A stretch of 64,000 nt of DNA from Heterobilharzia americana (taxonomy: Eukaryota; Platyhelminthes; Trematoda; Strigeidida; Schistosomatidae): assembly GCA_944470555.2 (NCBI GenBank), contig OX104127.1:92528708-92592707 (forward strand), in the 5' to 3' direction. Under the pieces are notes generated by a model. The model was not told the origin of the DNA and ran no database searches. It saw only the letters and a program-made list of their open reading frames with translations. Numbering within the stretch: the first letter of the stretch is position 1; each line of letters opens with the position of its first letter. Below, piece after piece: positions 24,500 to 35,304 of the stretch. The position numbers were made by a program, and so were the translations under genes.

Positions 24500-25120
24500 T
24501 TTCAAGATGGTATTCATTATGGACTGACATCACTTGGAGGAACATCGGAAATCTGGAAGCCCTGCACAGCCAATTCGTTCAAGTATGGGACGCCTTACCA
24601 GTGTATACCACCCATGGACTGGACACAGAACAAACCCATGACCTTCAGGTTCTGCGGTCAAGAATTTTGTCATTCACCCAATGGGTCGGAATCCAGTAGT
24701 TTATACTTCCAACTTCTGTCAGTTCACGATATAGCGCGATCATCATCCACTGTCATCGTTAAGCATTTGTGCTCACGTCCACCTGGTTCTCCCCACTGGT
24801 CACGACTTCTCATTGGAACTTCAGGAATCACTTCTCGAAGCTAGTCACTGATGTGCACTATATTAATCCATTTCAACGATGGCATTGGGTGATGGTAGCA
24901 CTATATCATAAACTGACAGAAGTAGAAAACTCTGGCCACTGAAATGAGACCAGGTGGTTCAATAATAAAGTGGTAGCAACGGAAGATCCTGGGTTCTACC
25001 CCTGGAGGCTAGGGTTATGGGTACGTACTGCTGAAGAACCCTATACTAGGACGAAAAGGGCTGTCTGGTACTGAAAGCTTTTCAATGTTCCCCCATTTGA
25101 TGTCAGCCCATGATGAATAT
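24500..25120. repeat. Hammerhead repeat family 2, head-to-head pair
   Basis: Minus unit 24500-24865 with a degenerate ribozyme (about 24570-24610), followed by a plus unit 24866-25120. The plus ribozyme (25022-25075) keeps CTGAAGA, GGAC, GAAA and a GTC triplet, but stem II pairing is damaged. The B box in the plus unit is GGGTTCTACCCC. Confidence 0.7.
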
Positions 25121-26060
25121 CAACGTGTTATTGCTAATTTCAGTTTAAAATAACTTCGATAAAGCTTTTTTTACGAGGTTACCAGTGAGTTATGCACTAA
25201 CAATGGAGATTTTCAGCATTCATCGATTCCCCCCCCCATTAGTTTCCAAAGGTTATCCACCAGTTTTTATGTTTCTTGTTAGTTTACTCTCTTTTTCTTC
25301 TTGTAGAAGAGTCGGATAGATCTGTGCTCTGAAAATTTCCACTTGCTTGCAATTTGAAATAGGGATATACAATAAAATCTCTTCCTTCAATATTTTGAAG
25401 TGCCAAAAAATTGGTTTGGAAGATATTTATGTCCAACTTCTTTGATATTGACTAGTGAAACTATGGATTTGTTGGTTAGAAACACTTTGTTACTTTTTAA
25501 AAACCAAAAACATAGCTATGTCATTCAAAGAATGATACTTATCACATATACATATCAACTTAAGATTAGAGTGGACTTGCGTCTAGACATCTGTATCATG
25601 TTCCATAACTATGTATAATATTTGCATAATTTATTCTCAACTTCATCGATTTCAGTCAAACTATATACTAAAGTGATTTTTTTCTTAAAAAGTTTGTATC
25701 AAGGTGTGCTTTTGTCCAACAGTTAATTATGCGAACTATACTAAAAGGTTAATTTCATTGAGAATTTATAGAAGCATTTTCTTATGTAGAATTTTATTGA
25801 TGTTACTAGTTGAAGCTGTGATGTTTTTATGATAAGAAAAGGGGATTACAATTCGCTTAATAGTGTCTGGTAGTGGAATCCAAGATGCGTGTTTACTCCC
25901 ATTTTTACTCATAAGCTAGACGTTCCTCAATCCTTATTAGTGATGATGTCCCAAATGAGGCTTGAACTCAGCATTCATTGATTCAATCACCCAGAGAAAT
26001 CTTCAAGCAATATTGAAGTATCTGTATTACAGCTAATGATCAGTTCAATCTGGCATATTA
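25121..26060. other. No recognised feature
   Basis: AT-rich, with a C run at 25230-25237. The frame at 25400-25618 shows no resemblance to a known family. Confidence 0.4.
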
Positions 26061-27121
26061 TTATTATTTTTTATTATTTGTCCCTTGGGTCCCTAGTGCA
26101 ATATAGGCTTCACTAGAACGTCTCAATTCCACTCTATTCTCTGCAATCTTTTGAACCTGGCTCCACCAGTGCCCATAAACTTTCATTTCCTCCTCACACC
26201 ATCTCCTACATGTCACTCTCGCCTCGGACACCCAACTCGTCGCTTCTCATCTGGGTTTCATTCGAGTGCCTGGCCTGGTGCGTGATGTCGCCGAATGGTC
26301 TTCTCAGTGTATGCCCAATCCAATCCATCTCCACTTCCTTCTCCATATTTGTTGAGCGATGGGTTCTTGGTTGGTTCGTTGTCCGGGTACAGTTCCTTCT
26401 TGCATACCATTTCTGGCCATCTGATCTTCAGTAGCGAGCCAGCGTAAGCAGTTGTTGATGAATGTCTGTAGTTTGTTGGAAATCTCTTTCTTAGCGCGCC
26501 AAGTCTCTGAACCATCACAGAGAAGCACTGACTTGACGATGGTGTTGAAAATCCGGATGTTGTTCACGCTTTATGCTGAGTGCAAATCTCCACACTGGTT
26601 TCAGGCTAATGAACGCCTGTCTTGCTTTTCCGATCCTAACTGCTCTGACTTCCTCTTCTCTGCCACTGCCAGTAGCTGAGACGATGCTGCCTAGATAGGT
26701 GAAAGAGGCTACTTCCTCCAAGTTTCTCCCGCTGATGGTTATTCGAGCTTCTTGTTGTTGTTGTTGGTGGTGGTGGTGGTGGTGTTGGCGTTTGTAGCGT
26801 TGGCTGGGTATTATCATCACCTCCACCTCTGTCTTCTCTACATTCACTTTCACTTGAAGTCCCGTCTTCGCTGCCCTGCCCTGCGCTGCGCTGCCCCGCC
26901 TCTTCTGTCAACTTGTTAGTTTTCGCCTCTAGATCTTCGAGTTTGTGTGACATTCGACACAAGCCATCGGCGGCGAAATCTAAATCTTCTAGGATCATTT
27001 CCCCGGTCCAGTAAATCCCGATCTTCTCGCTCCCCACTGTTTGTTGCATGATCCAGTCTATTCGACCATAATCAGGAATATCATGGGTGATAGTAGGCAG
27101 CAACCTTGTCTTACTCCTGTC
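26061..27121 (-). mobile_element. RTE-B copy B5, 3' half (split by an SR2-like insertion)
   Basis: Begins with the 3' ATT-rich tail at 26061-26082, then the C-terminal tail, the RIFNTIVKSVLLCDGSETWR block, the Gln-rich connector and the palm. The catalytic box reads FAADGLC (about 26965), with the second Asp replaced by Gly. At 27121 the element is interrupted by A2 and resumes at 31069. Confidence 0.85.
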
Positions 27122-27861
27122 CCGACCGATAGCTGCTACCTTGACGTGGTGGTCGGGCTTGCATATCACAATGACCCAACGAGCTATGCTGGTGGAACGC
27201 TTGTTCCCTCGAGGTCCTACCATACCAGAAAGGTCTGTTGGGTAGTGGTTAGACGAAAAGCAGTTACCGTTTAGTGTAAATTGCTACACTATGATGGGGG
27301 TCTGAGGGCGAAGTCGTACTGCTGCTAGCTGGATGGGGTGTGACAGCAGTAAGGTGTTTCCCTTGGATGACCAGCAGTGCCAAGCTGATGCTGCCTTCTC
27401 AGTGGAAGGGGGGTTAGAAAAGGTCGGCCCCAAAAATAACACACTCCACCACGCCCCACGGTCTGCCGGGCCGGCGGTGTTGGTTCACTTGTCGTTTCCT
27501 TTCGACCATCCGGCCCCAAAAATACAAAAATTCAAAATAATCATACTCAAAAGGCTGGGTGTGACAGGCCTCAAGCAGATGTCCGATGGGCTCTGCGGTC
27601 ACACAAATCTCTTTCAGGTACCTTAAGAAGAAATAGCCTTCCACGGTGTGGGCAGCCGGGAAGTGTCAACCGCCCTCACAACTCTGTCAGCACCCAAGTT
27701 TCTTCTGACTGCTATCCTCCTCCTCCATCATTACCTTCTAATCTTCCTTCACGTCTCTTAATTAATGATGCTGCATCATCTTCAATTTCTCCTACCTCTG
27801 CAGCCTTCGACAACGATCTGAGTCCACAGAACAGCATCCTGGTCTCCTTAAACCACGCTCC
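27122..27861 (+). promoter_or_regulatory. 5' untranslated region / internal promoter region of A2
   Basis: Non-coding leader of the SR2-like element, notably GC-rich (for example CTGCCGGGCCGGCGG near 27462) against its AT-rich surroundings. Full-length RTE elements need a promoter inside this region. No specific box can be named. Confidence 0.4.
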
Positions 27862-30800
27862 AAATTACATATTGGAGCCTTCAATGTCCGCACCCTCCGT
27901 CAAATTGGCCAACAGGCTTCGTTGGCAAAGACTCTAGCAACTCGGGCATGGATGTGTGCTGTGTTTGTGAGACACGCATACAGGACCCAAGTGTGGTTAT
28001 TCACCTGACCTCTCCTGACCAATCTGGTGAATCTGCAAAATTCACCCTTCGAGTTTCTGGAGATTCGATAGCTAGCTCTCGTGGTCTTGCAGGTGTAGGT
28101 ATAGCATTAAGCACCAGGGCAGAAAACTCACTACTAGACTGGATCCCAGTTGATAGTCGCCTCTGCGCTATGAGGCTGAACGGCACAGTGAGAACTAAAA
28201 GGAATAGTGAGACTCGCCGTTGTCTCTTTGTAATCTCTGCTTACGCACCCACTGACTGTAGTTCGGATGAAGTGAAGGACGAGTTCTACCATAAACTGTC
28301 TAACCTCCTCTCGAAAGCCAAACGTTCGGACGTAGTGGTTGTTGCAGGTGACCTCAACGCACAGGTGGGTAGACTGAGTGAGGCAGAAAGGCACTTAGGT
28401 GGCACTTTCGGAATCCCAGCTGAACGTACAGATAACGGTGATCGCCTATTACAACTATGCTCAGATAACCGCCTATTTTTAGCCAGCACAAATTTCAGAC
28501 ATAAAGAAAGGCACTGTCTGACCTGGCGTCCACCGAGCTCGACTCAGCGATGGACACAGATAGACCACATTGCTATTAGTCATCGCTGGAGAGGATCGGT
28601 GGAAGACTGCCGCTCCTTCTGGAGTACGTGTTTGGACAGCGATCATGCGTTGGTCCGAGCACGTATATGCCTGCGTCTCAATGGACGTAGAAAAAATTTG
28701 GCAACAAAACCACTACGAGTTCTGCTGGACAACGAAAACACCAAAGCCGTGTTCAGTGAGAAGTTGGCTAGGCAGTTATCGGAACAAAAGACTGTCACTC
28801 ATCCAGAAGAAGCTTGGTGCCATCTTCAGTCTACTGTAAAAGCAGCACTGGAGACTGTAGCCGACTCCAAGATAATGGCTAAAAAGAGCCAGTGGATATC
28901 AGCAGCTTCTTCCAAACTAATGGATGCACGTGAATGCATCCCTGCAGGCTCTGAGTACAATGAAGAGCGAGCGCAACTTAAAAATAACTGACGAAAAGTC
29001 TGCGCAACGATCGTGAACAGTGGTGGGCAGCAAGGCTAAAGAGATGGAAAAGGCAGCGGCGATCGGTAACAGTAGACAGTTATTTAGACTTATTAAGGAG
29101 ACTGGGGGGAAATGGTCAACAACAGTTAGTGAGGTTATAGCGGAGAAGGACGGATCTGCGATTCACTCGCAGGGAAGGCGACTGGGACGATGGGCAGAAC
29201 ACTTTGAGGAACAGTTTAACTGGCCTCCAGCCACCATTGCGCTGCCCGCTATCCAGTCGGACCCTGAATGGGACATAGAGACAGGTCCCCCAACACTAGA
29301 AGAAGTTGAGAAAGCGGTAGGTAGCCTGAAACGGGAAGGGCAGCAGGACCAGACGGACTACCTGCTGAGGTATACAAGAATGGTGGTAGAGTTCTCTTAG
29401 TCAGGCTAACGGAAGTGTTAGCCAGTATATGGGAATCAAATACGATCCCCTCCGACTGGTCTAAGTCACTCATCATCCCAGTCTTCAAGAAAGGCGAGAA
29501 GTCCTCTTGTGATAACCACAGAGGAATCAGCCTGACAAACATAGTGTCTAAGATCCTAAGTTCTATAATTCTCCGACGCCTGAGTGGAGCTCGGGAACAG
29601 CAAGCCCGAGAAAACCAGGCAGGCTTTAGACCTGGCCGTGGATGTATCGACCAAATATTCACACTGCGCCAGGTCCTGGAACATAGGCATGCTTACAGAC
29701 GCCCGACAATAGCTGTATTTCTCGACCTGAAGGCGGCATTTGACTCCGTTGATCGAGAAGTCTTATGGCAGTGTCTGTCACTGAAAGGCGTGCCTAGTAA
29801 GTACATCACCTTATTGAAAGCTCTCTACTCGAACACTTGTGGGCATGTTAGAGCCTATGGTGAGTTGTCCAGGGAGCTATACTCATCAAGTGGTGTCCGT
29901 CAAGGATGCCCACTATCCCCATTCTTATTTAATTTTATCATAGATATTCTTATGGAGGTTTCCCTCTCGTCACCTAATTACAAAGACGTTGACCGAATCA
30001 CAGGTGAATTTTCCTTAGATCTAGAATATGCAGATGACATAGTCCTGTTAGGTGAAGACGCTGACAAGATGCAGAGTCTTCTGAACACTTTGAGTGGGAA
30101 TTTGAGAATGTTTGGGATGCGATTTTCACCACCCAAATGCAAATTTTTGCTCCAGGACTGGTCTTCAGCGGTACCGCGGTTAACAATAGAGAGTGAAGTG
30201 GTTGAGTGTGTTGACCACTTCACTTACCTGGGAAGTAGGATCAACCCGGTGGGTGGGTTAGTTGCCGATGAGATTTCTGCACGGATACAAAAGGCTCGAT
30301 TGGCTTTTGCCAATTTGCGCCACCTATGGCGCCGCCGTGATATTCGTTTGTCTATTAAGGGTCGCGTGTACTGCACAGCAGTCCGCTCTGTTCTACTGTA
30401 TGGCTGTGAAACATGGCCATTGAAAGTGGAAGACATGAAAAGGCTTCAAGTGTTTGACCACCGTTGCCTTCGTAGTATAGGACGTATTCCGTGGTGTCAC
30501 CATGTGAGTAATGCAGAAGTTAGGTGTAGAGTTTTAGGGAGAAGAGGTAAGTCAGTCGACGAGGTTGTGAACCTTCATCGACTGAGATGGTTGGGACACG
30601 TACTACGTATGCCTAGTCACCGATTGCCTCGTCACACAATGTTGGCTGAGGTGGGTCCAGGCTGGAAAAAGGCCCGAGGTGGCCAGACTAAAACATGGCA
30701 CCAATGTATGAAGTCTCTGACTGTTGGTTTAAGCCATGTAGGACGATGCAGACTAGGTGGTTGGGGTCCACGGGACAAGAGGAACCAGTGGTTGGAGACC

Positions 30801-30866
30801 CTAGGTGATATGGCTCAGAACCGAAGTCAGTGGCGCAGATGTATACACACATTATCCTCATCTTAA
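27862..30866 (+). pseudogene. SR2-like endonuclease-reverse transcriptase, frameshifted
   Basis: One ancestral ORF in four frames. (1) 27862-27945: endonuclease start KLHIGAFNVRTLRQIGQQAS. (2) 27948-28991: endonuclease core with ETRIQD (catalytic Glu), YAPTD, GDLNAQVG, TDNGDRL, IDHIAIS and SDHALV (the catalytic His-Asp end), then the linker. (3) about 28992-29340: linker. (4) about 29342-30866: reverse transcriptase with VFLDLKAAFDSVDRE (motif A), GVRQGCPLSPFLFN (motif B), YADD at 30027-30038 (motif C) and the tail LHRLRWLGHVLRMPSHRLP. All catalytic residues I can identify are intact. Inactivation is by frameshifts near 27946, 28990 and 29340 only, so the copy is fairly young. The final segment could start at GTG 29415, but only as part of the broken ORF. 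Confidence 0.85.
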
Positions 30867-31068
30867 CAACGCTATACCGAATCTCACTATTTTGTCACTC
30901 CTCTTTCCTTTCTTCTCGTACTTTATATTTCTTTTGACTGCATTCACTTATCTTCATCCTTCACCTCACTACCTTTCTACTTGATGAAATGACGCGAGGT
31001 GTGGCAACTCGGACCGTTACGCAGTAATGCCTGGTCCTATGTTGATAATGATGATGACGATGATGATG
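30867..31068 (+). other. 3' UTR of A2 with trinucleotide tail
   Basis: Ends TTGATAATGATGATGACGATGATGATGAC. RTE elements typically end in short tandem repeats in place of poly-A. The same UTR in reverse is found in A1 at 2095-2320. Confidence 0.7.
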
Positions 31069-32060
31069 ACTCTTGTCTTTACTTTACTTCACAGGCGCCA
31101 CTGAGCTTCCCATTGTGAATTACTTGGCTGGCATGTGGCGTCTTCATATACTTGTTGGATGAGATTGATAAAGGTGTGTGTTATTCCATATTGTTGAAGC
31201 AACTGCCTGTCAAATAACTTCTTGGTCGATGCTGTCAAAGGCCTTCTCAAAGTAGATGAAGTTGAGGTGATGTAGAGTGTTGACTGCCATTCTATACTCT
31301 GTTGGATGATGATGCGAAGCGTTGCAATTTGATCAGCACATGATATGTACTTCTTGAATCCAGCCTGTTTCGGTTGTAGTTTTGAATCCAGCGCATTCTT
31401 CAGTCTCTCCAGGATGATGCGACTTAATATTTTGCTTGAGGTGGACAGGAGCGTGATTCCATGTCAGTTCTTGCAAAAAAATAAATCGTCCTTCTTAAAG
31501 AGTTTGATAAGGTAACCCTTCTTCCAATCAGTTGGCAGGTACCCTTCCCTCTTTCCAGACCTTTTGCAATAGTGATGTAAGCATGTCCACTATTGTCCCT
31601 GAGTCTGTTCTCAGTGCTTCTGGCAGGATTCCATCTGATCTTGCTGCATTCCCTCATTCCAGCAACTTCATGGTGTTCAGGACTTCGACTTTTGTCGGAG
31701 GATTTGTGTTCACTTGTAGTCCTGCGGCTGGGCTGCTGGTGGTATTTCTGGACGAAGTGGAGGTGGCGGTCGATTCAAGAACTTTTTGAAGTGGTCGACC
31801 CATCTTTTCCTTTGTTTCTCTTCTTTGGTAATTAGATTTCCTTCATCATCTTGTATTGCTTTAACCTGTGTTGATCTCTTCCCTCCCAGATAGTAACCTG
31901 GTTATTTGATATCATGTTGTCAGGTCTCTATCTCTCCTACCTGCAGCCTGTTTCGCTTCACTTGCCAGTGTGTCGTAGAAGTGTCTTTTGTCTTCGTGCG
32001 CATTCTTCTTCACTTCTTTGTCCAGTGTAGTGTTTTATACATTGTACTCAGTTCCTTTTC
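31069..32060 (-). mobile_element. RTE-B copy B5, 5' part (after the insertion)
   Basis: Continues B5 from the palm (GCCACTGAGCTTCCC at 31098 matches 57795 in B10) through RT motifs and the linker (region matching 58.2-58.7 kb) to a 5' truncation near 32060. With A2 removed, B5 would be about 2.05 kb. Confidence 0.85.
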
Positions 32061-32419
32061 TCGATCTGGTATATTAACGAGAAATTACAATTATCAATGA
32101 ATAAAAACGGAGTTAAGTAAAACGTTGAGATGATTTATAGAGCACAAATAACTTAAGAAGTTGTCCAAAGACTGTAAAGCACATAACTTAACAAAGGATA
32201 AGACAGTGAATGAGACAATATGAGTAACTTTAAATGAGTATTTTTGATCAAATTTATAATTATTGGAAAGATTAAGTCAAGTAACATAGAGGACAAATAA
32301 ATGCAAAATTAATAGTGACAATTATGATCAAAGAGTAAAGAGACAAAGAGTAGTTTTATGATTTTTATGTATACGCACGTTCTGCATAGAAACGCGCTAC
32401 ATAAACTTTGCTCAAAACG
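32061..32419. other. Smα 3'-end scrap, then no feature
   Basis: 32070-32097 (AACGAGAAATTACAATTATC) matches the 3' end of the Smα-like units. The rest is AT-rich without recognisable content. Confidence 0.4.
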
Positions 32420-32890
32420 TTTTAATGATACCTGTAATTTCTCATTGTTATAAGGGGCCGAACTGCTCGACTTCTGTTAGTAGATGGGCTCTTATACAGA
32501 TGCCTCCATACTATCTGATATTCATGACATTATACTGATCTTAGTGACTAACAGAGGAACCCAGGAAGCGCATTTCACCACCGAGATCAATATAACATTA
32601 TAAATATCCGGTAGTTTAAATGTAACCACATAAGAGCCCATTTGGCAACAGAGGTCGAGCAATTCCACCCTGTATAGCAACGGGAAATTACAAGTATCAA
32701 TACAACAACGCCTTTGCACAAGAGGTGGCTATCGTAACCTCAATGCCTCGGTGGATAAAGCTCTGGCGTTCGAATCGAAGAGTTCGAGCCCCAGTGGGAA
32801 AAACATCACTCACTGGGGTGTAAGTACATCCAGATGACGAGTCTCACATAGGACAAAACGCTCATCCTGGATTCGTCTTCCAGTCATCAA
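32420..32890. repeat. Smα-like retroposon cluster (3' ends in opposite orientation plus one plus unit)
   Basis: Minus-oriented 3' end at about 32425-32530, plus-oriented 3' end at about 32625-32705 ending GGGAAATTACAAGTATC, then directly a plus-oriented 5' half: A-box-like CTCGGTGGATAAAG (32745-32760), B box GAGTTCGAGCCCC (about 32782), and a hammerhead. The order 3' end then 5' end is that of tandem monomers. Confidence 0.65.
32828..32873 (+). ncRNA. Hammerhead ribozyme, Smα type, degenerate core
   Basis: Stem I ATCCAG/CTGGAT is perfect, but the core reads ATGACGA in place of CTGANGA and AAAA in place of GAAA. Cleavage triplet ATC. Predicted inactive. Confidence 0.6.
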
Positions 32891-34140
32891 GATCAATTTG
32901 ATTAAGGCGATTCTTAGGTGATGTACTACTGAGACTTTCCACTACTACATCACATGTCAGTAATGCTACTTCGTATGATTATTTCTCTCTGAGTGTCAAT
33001 AGTCCATAACTGGTTAGTTGGCTTGACTTGCTTTTGTCCTTGTTTCAGTATTCGATAACTAAAATCAGTTTCACTGAGGTGAATGACGACCAAAGAACAG
33101 GGGACATACGTCCATGATTTTTGGGAGAATTTCGGCAACCATTAAAGACTGAAAATAGTATACCAGGACATCAATGTACTAATTGGTCATTTATGCCAAT
33201 GTTTTGCACTAAACACTAGATAAATGAAAACTTCACGCAAGTTAACAAATGAAAAAAGTATCGAATTCTGTTATTATTTTTTTGCTGATGAGATTATAAC
33301 TGTACTCATCATGTAGTTAGGCTTCATATAACTTTTTCAGCATCAGGAGAACAGGAAATTGTATCGGTATCTTTGAGATAGTGTATCTAGAGGATTTTTT
33401 TTCTACAAAACTCCGTCTACAGTTATACATGAAGTTTATGATGGAGCCACCTGCTGTAGCCTCAGTTATAAATAAGTATACAGTGTGGAACTACAGTCTG
33501 AAGGGTTTCAACACAAATGATATGTTGAAAGTCTTTCAAAGTAATGGAATTACACAATTTTTCAGAAGGTAAGGAGGTATATGATTTTTGATTAAACTCT
33601 AAAAAACAAAAACTCGATAGTCTATCCCATGGAATTAAGTTGATGTCTTTAATTCATCCGTGCTGAAGACTTCCATTCATTAAAATCAACTTAAATTTTT
33701 CAACAATGTATGCTGGTAAACCTTCATGGTTCAACAAAGGTTTGTATATCATTAAAAATGAGATAATAGTGACTTGGATAGTCCTTTTACATGAAGAAGA
33801 CATTTTCAATGACATTTTCAGCAAAACCCCATAAGTTTAAAGTACATTTGAAGGTAAAAAGACTAATCCTATAGTTTCTTTTGACTCTTTCAATTCCGGT
33901 TTCATTAAATGATCCTTGTAAGTATCCAATTTAGTTAAACAAAAATGTATAAATTGGTATTGTACAGGAATAGAGAGTTAAATCGCTGTGATCATTATCT
34001 TCGCTAGACTTCTCGTCTTTTCTAATGTCCTGATGGGTAACTTCAGTAGTTTCAGTCAGAGAAATACTTTTCTAAAGGTTTAATGTAACAATCCATCAGA
34101 TTCAGATTTGTTGTTTGAAGATAAGAGGCTGGGAGTCTAT
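32891..34140. other. Mostly featureless apart from the candidate exon
   Basis: AT-rich flanks of the candidate exon at 33423-33568. No repeat family or other frame is supportable. Confidence 0.35.
33423..33568 (+). CDS. Candidate internal exon of an unidentified gene
   Basis: A 146-bp open segment bounded by a pyrimidine-rich acceptor (TTTTTTTTCTACAAAACTCC..CTACAG, AG at 33421-33422) and a consensus donor (AGAAG followed by GTAAGG, GT at 33569-33570). The frame codes 48 residues without stops, including SVINKYTVWNYSLKGF and NTNDMLKVFQSNGITQFF, with mixed, non-repetitive composition. I do not recognise the protein, and it matches none of the transposon families in the window. The frame continues open upstream to 33381, so the acceptor is a choice, not a necessity. 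Neighbouring exons were not found. Confidence 0.35.
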
Positions 34141-34149
34141 ATTAATCCT

Positions 34150-34760
34150 TTTCTAGTAGATTTCTGTGCTTGTCCAATCCCCTTTTGAACGAGTCAGTTG
34201 ATGATGCTGACACCACTTCTCCTAGAAGTCGGTTACAGGCGTTGATTATTCGACGCGACAAGCAGTACTCCGCAGAGACTATGTTCTTTCTTTGCTTTTA
34301 TAGTCTCCTACTACGTCCTCTGAGGTGTTCCGACCTAGTGGGAAGGAAAAGAGAAGATAGATCACGTCCGGAGTCATTTCTTAGAATCCTGAATAGCATA
34401 CTTAGGTCTCTCCTCTGTCTGCAATAGGACAAAGTGAAGAGGTTCGTCTCCTTAAGTCAGTCTTCACAGGTGAGGCCAGTCATCGCAGGGATCATACGAG
34501 TGGCTTCTCTCTGAACTCTTTCTAGAAGGTCTACGTCACCTTCCAGACAAGGATTAGCTGCCTGTGTACAGTTTTCTAATTTAGACCTAACTGGGGATGT
34601 GCATAAGATGGTGAACATGTCACTACTTATTTTCGCAAACGTTCTATGTAATATTCAGAGAGTCCTAAAACTCTGAGCTGCTACCAATCGACAGTGGGCC
34701 GTCGTTTTCAAGTCATAACTGAATGCTGGAAATTGAATGAGGTCCTTTTCTAGAAGACAT
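34150..34760 (-). mobile_element. CR1/Jockey-type non-LTR element, C-terminal remnant (C1)
   Basis: Minus-strand translation gives LERVQREATRMIPAMTGLTC, then KETNLFTL and (about 34420-34360) RRDLSMLF-like and NDSGRD-like blocks. This is the conserved region after the reverse transcriptase in CR1/Jockey-like proteins (VQRRATR..I ... RL..L.L..L..RR.RGDL). Stops and frameshifts break it. No 3' UTR repeat was identified. Confidence 0.6.
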
Positions 34761-35304
34761 TTCCTACCTTATTTCCTAATCAAGCATACGATCAACTGAT
34801 ATCATGAATTAAATATGTATAAAAGTTGTCATTTTAACAGGTTTTCAAGTTGTATGTATACTTCTTTCTAGTAATCTAATAATGTGGGATATAACAATCA
34901 ATAATTTGTTACTGAAGAGTTCTCCAAAAAACCAAGGAATCACTGCTTAATAATTTTGATCTATCCCCTTAAATTTCGTCACAAAGGTCAAATTCATCCT
35001 CTGAGTTACGCCTGACCACTCGAAATTATAATGGTTTCAATATACTCGTAAAATAGCTCCATAGAATTCTAGAATTTGACATGTCCAATATCAATAACAC
35101 TGATGAGTAGCTATTATCCAAAGTTTATAGTCCATAAATCCAACAAGTATTTCTTTTCACCTGTTACGGGGAGTTCGAAATGACTCAAAATACCCATCAA
35201 GACATTTGACGAAACGAGAAGTTCAGTAAAGATATCCTCCCCCACGATTTTATTCTCCATTACTATAAAATCACAACTTATACATTTCTGTCTATCTATA
35301 TTTA
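34761..35304. other. No recognised feature
   Basis: AT-rich sequence between C1 and B6. Confidence 0.4.

Larger units (their letters stand above)
27122..31068 (+). mobile_element. RTE-A (SR2-like) element A2, full length, nested in B5
   Basis: About 3.95 kb, consistent with my recollection that SR2 is near 3.9 kb. It has a GC-richer 5' region (27122-27861), a coding region for an apurinic-type endonuclease followed by reverse transcriptase (27862-30866), and a 200-bp 3' UTR ending in GAT trinucleotides (31042-31068). The flanking ACTCCTGTC (27113-27121) and ACTCTTGTC (31069-31077) look like a 9-bp target duplication with one mismatch, placed exactly where copy B5 is interrupted. Confidence 0.85.

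Noticed and set aside
27333..27644. Overlapping frames in the A2 leader
   Set aside because: They lie in the GC-rich 5' region of the SR2-like element, have no domain resemblance and are not in frame with the endonuclease.
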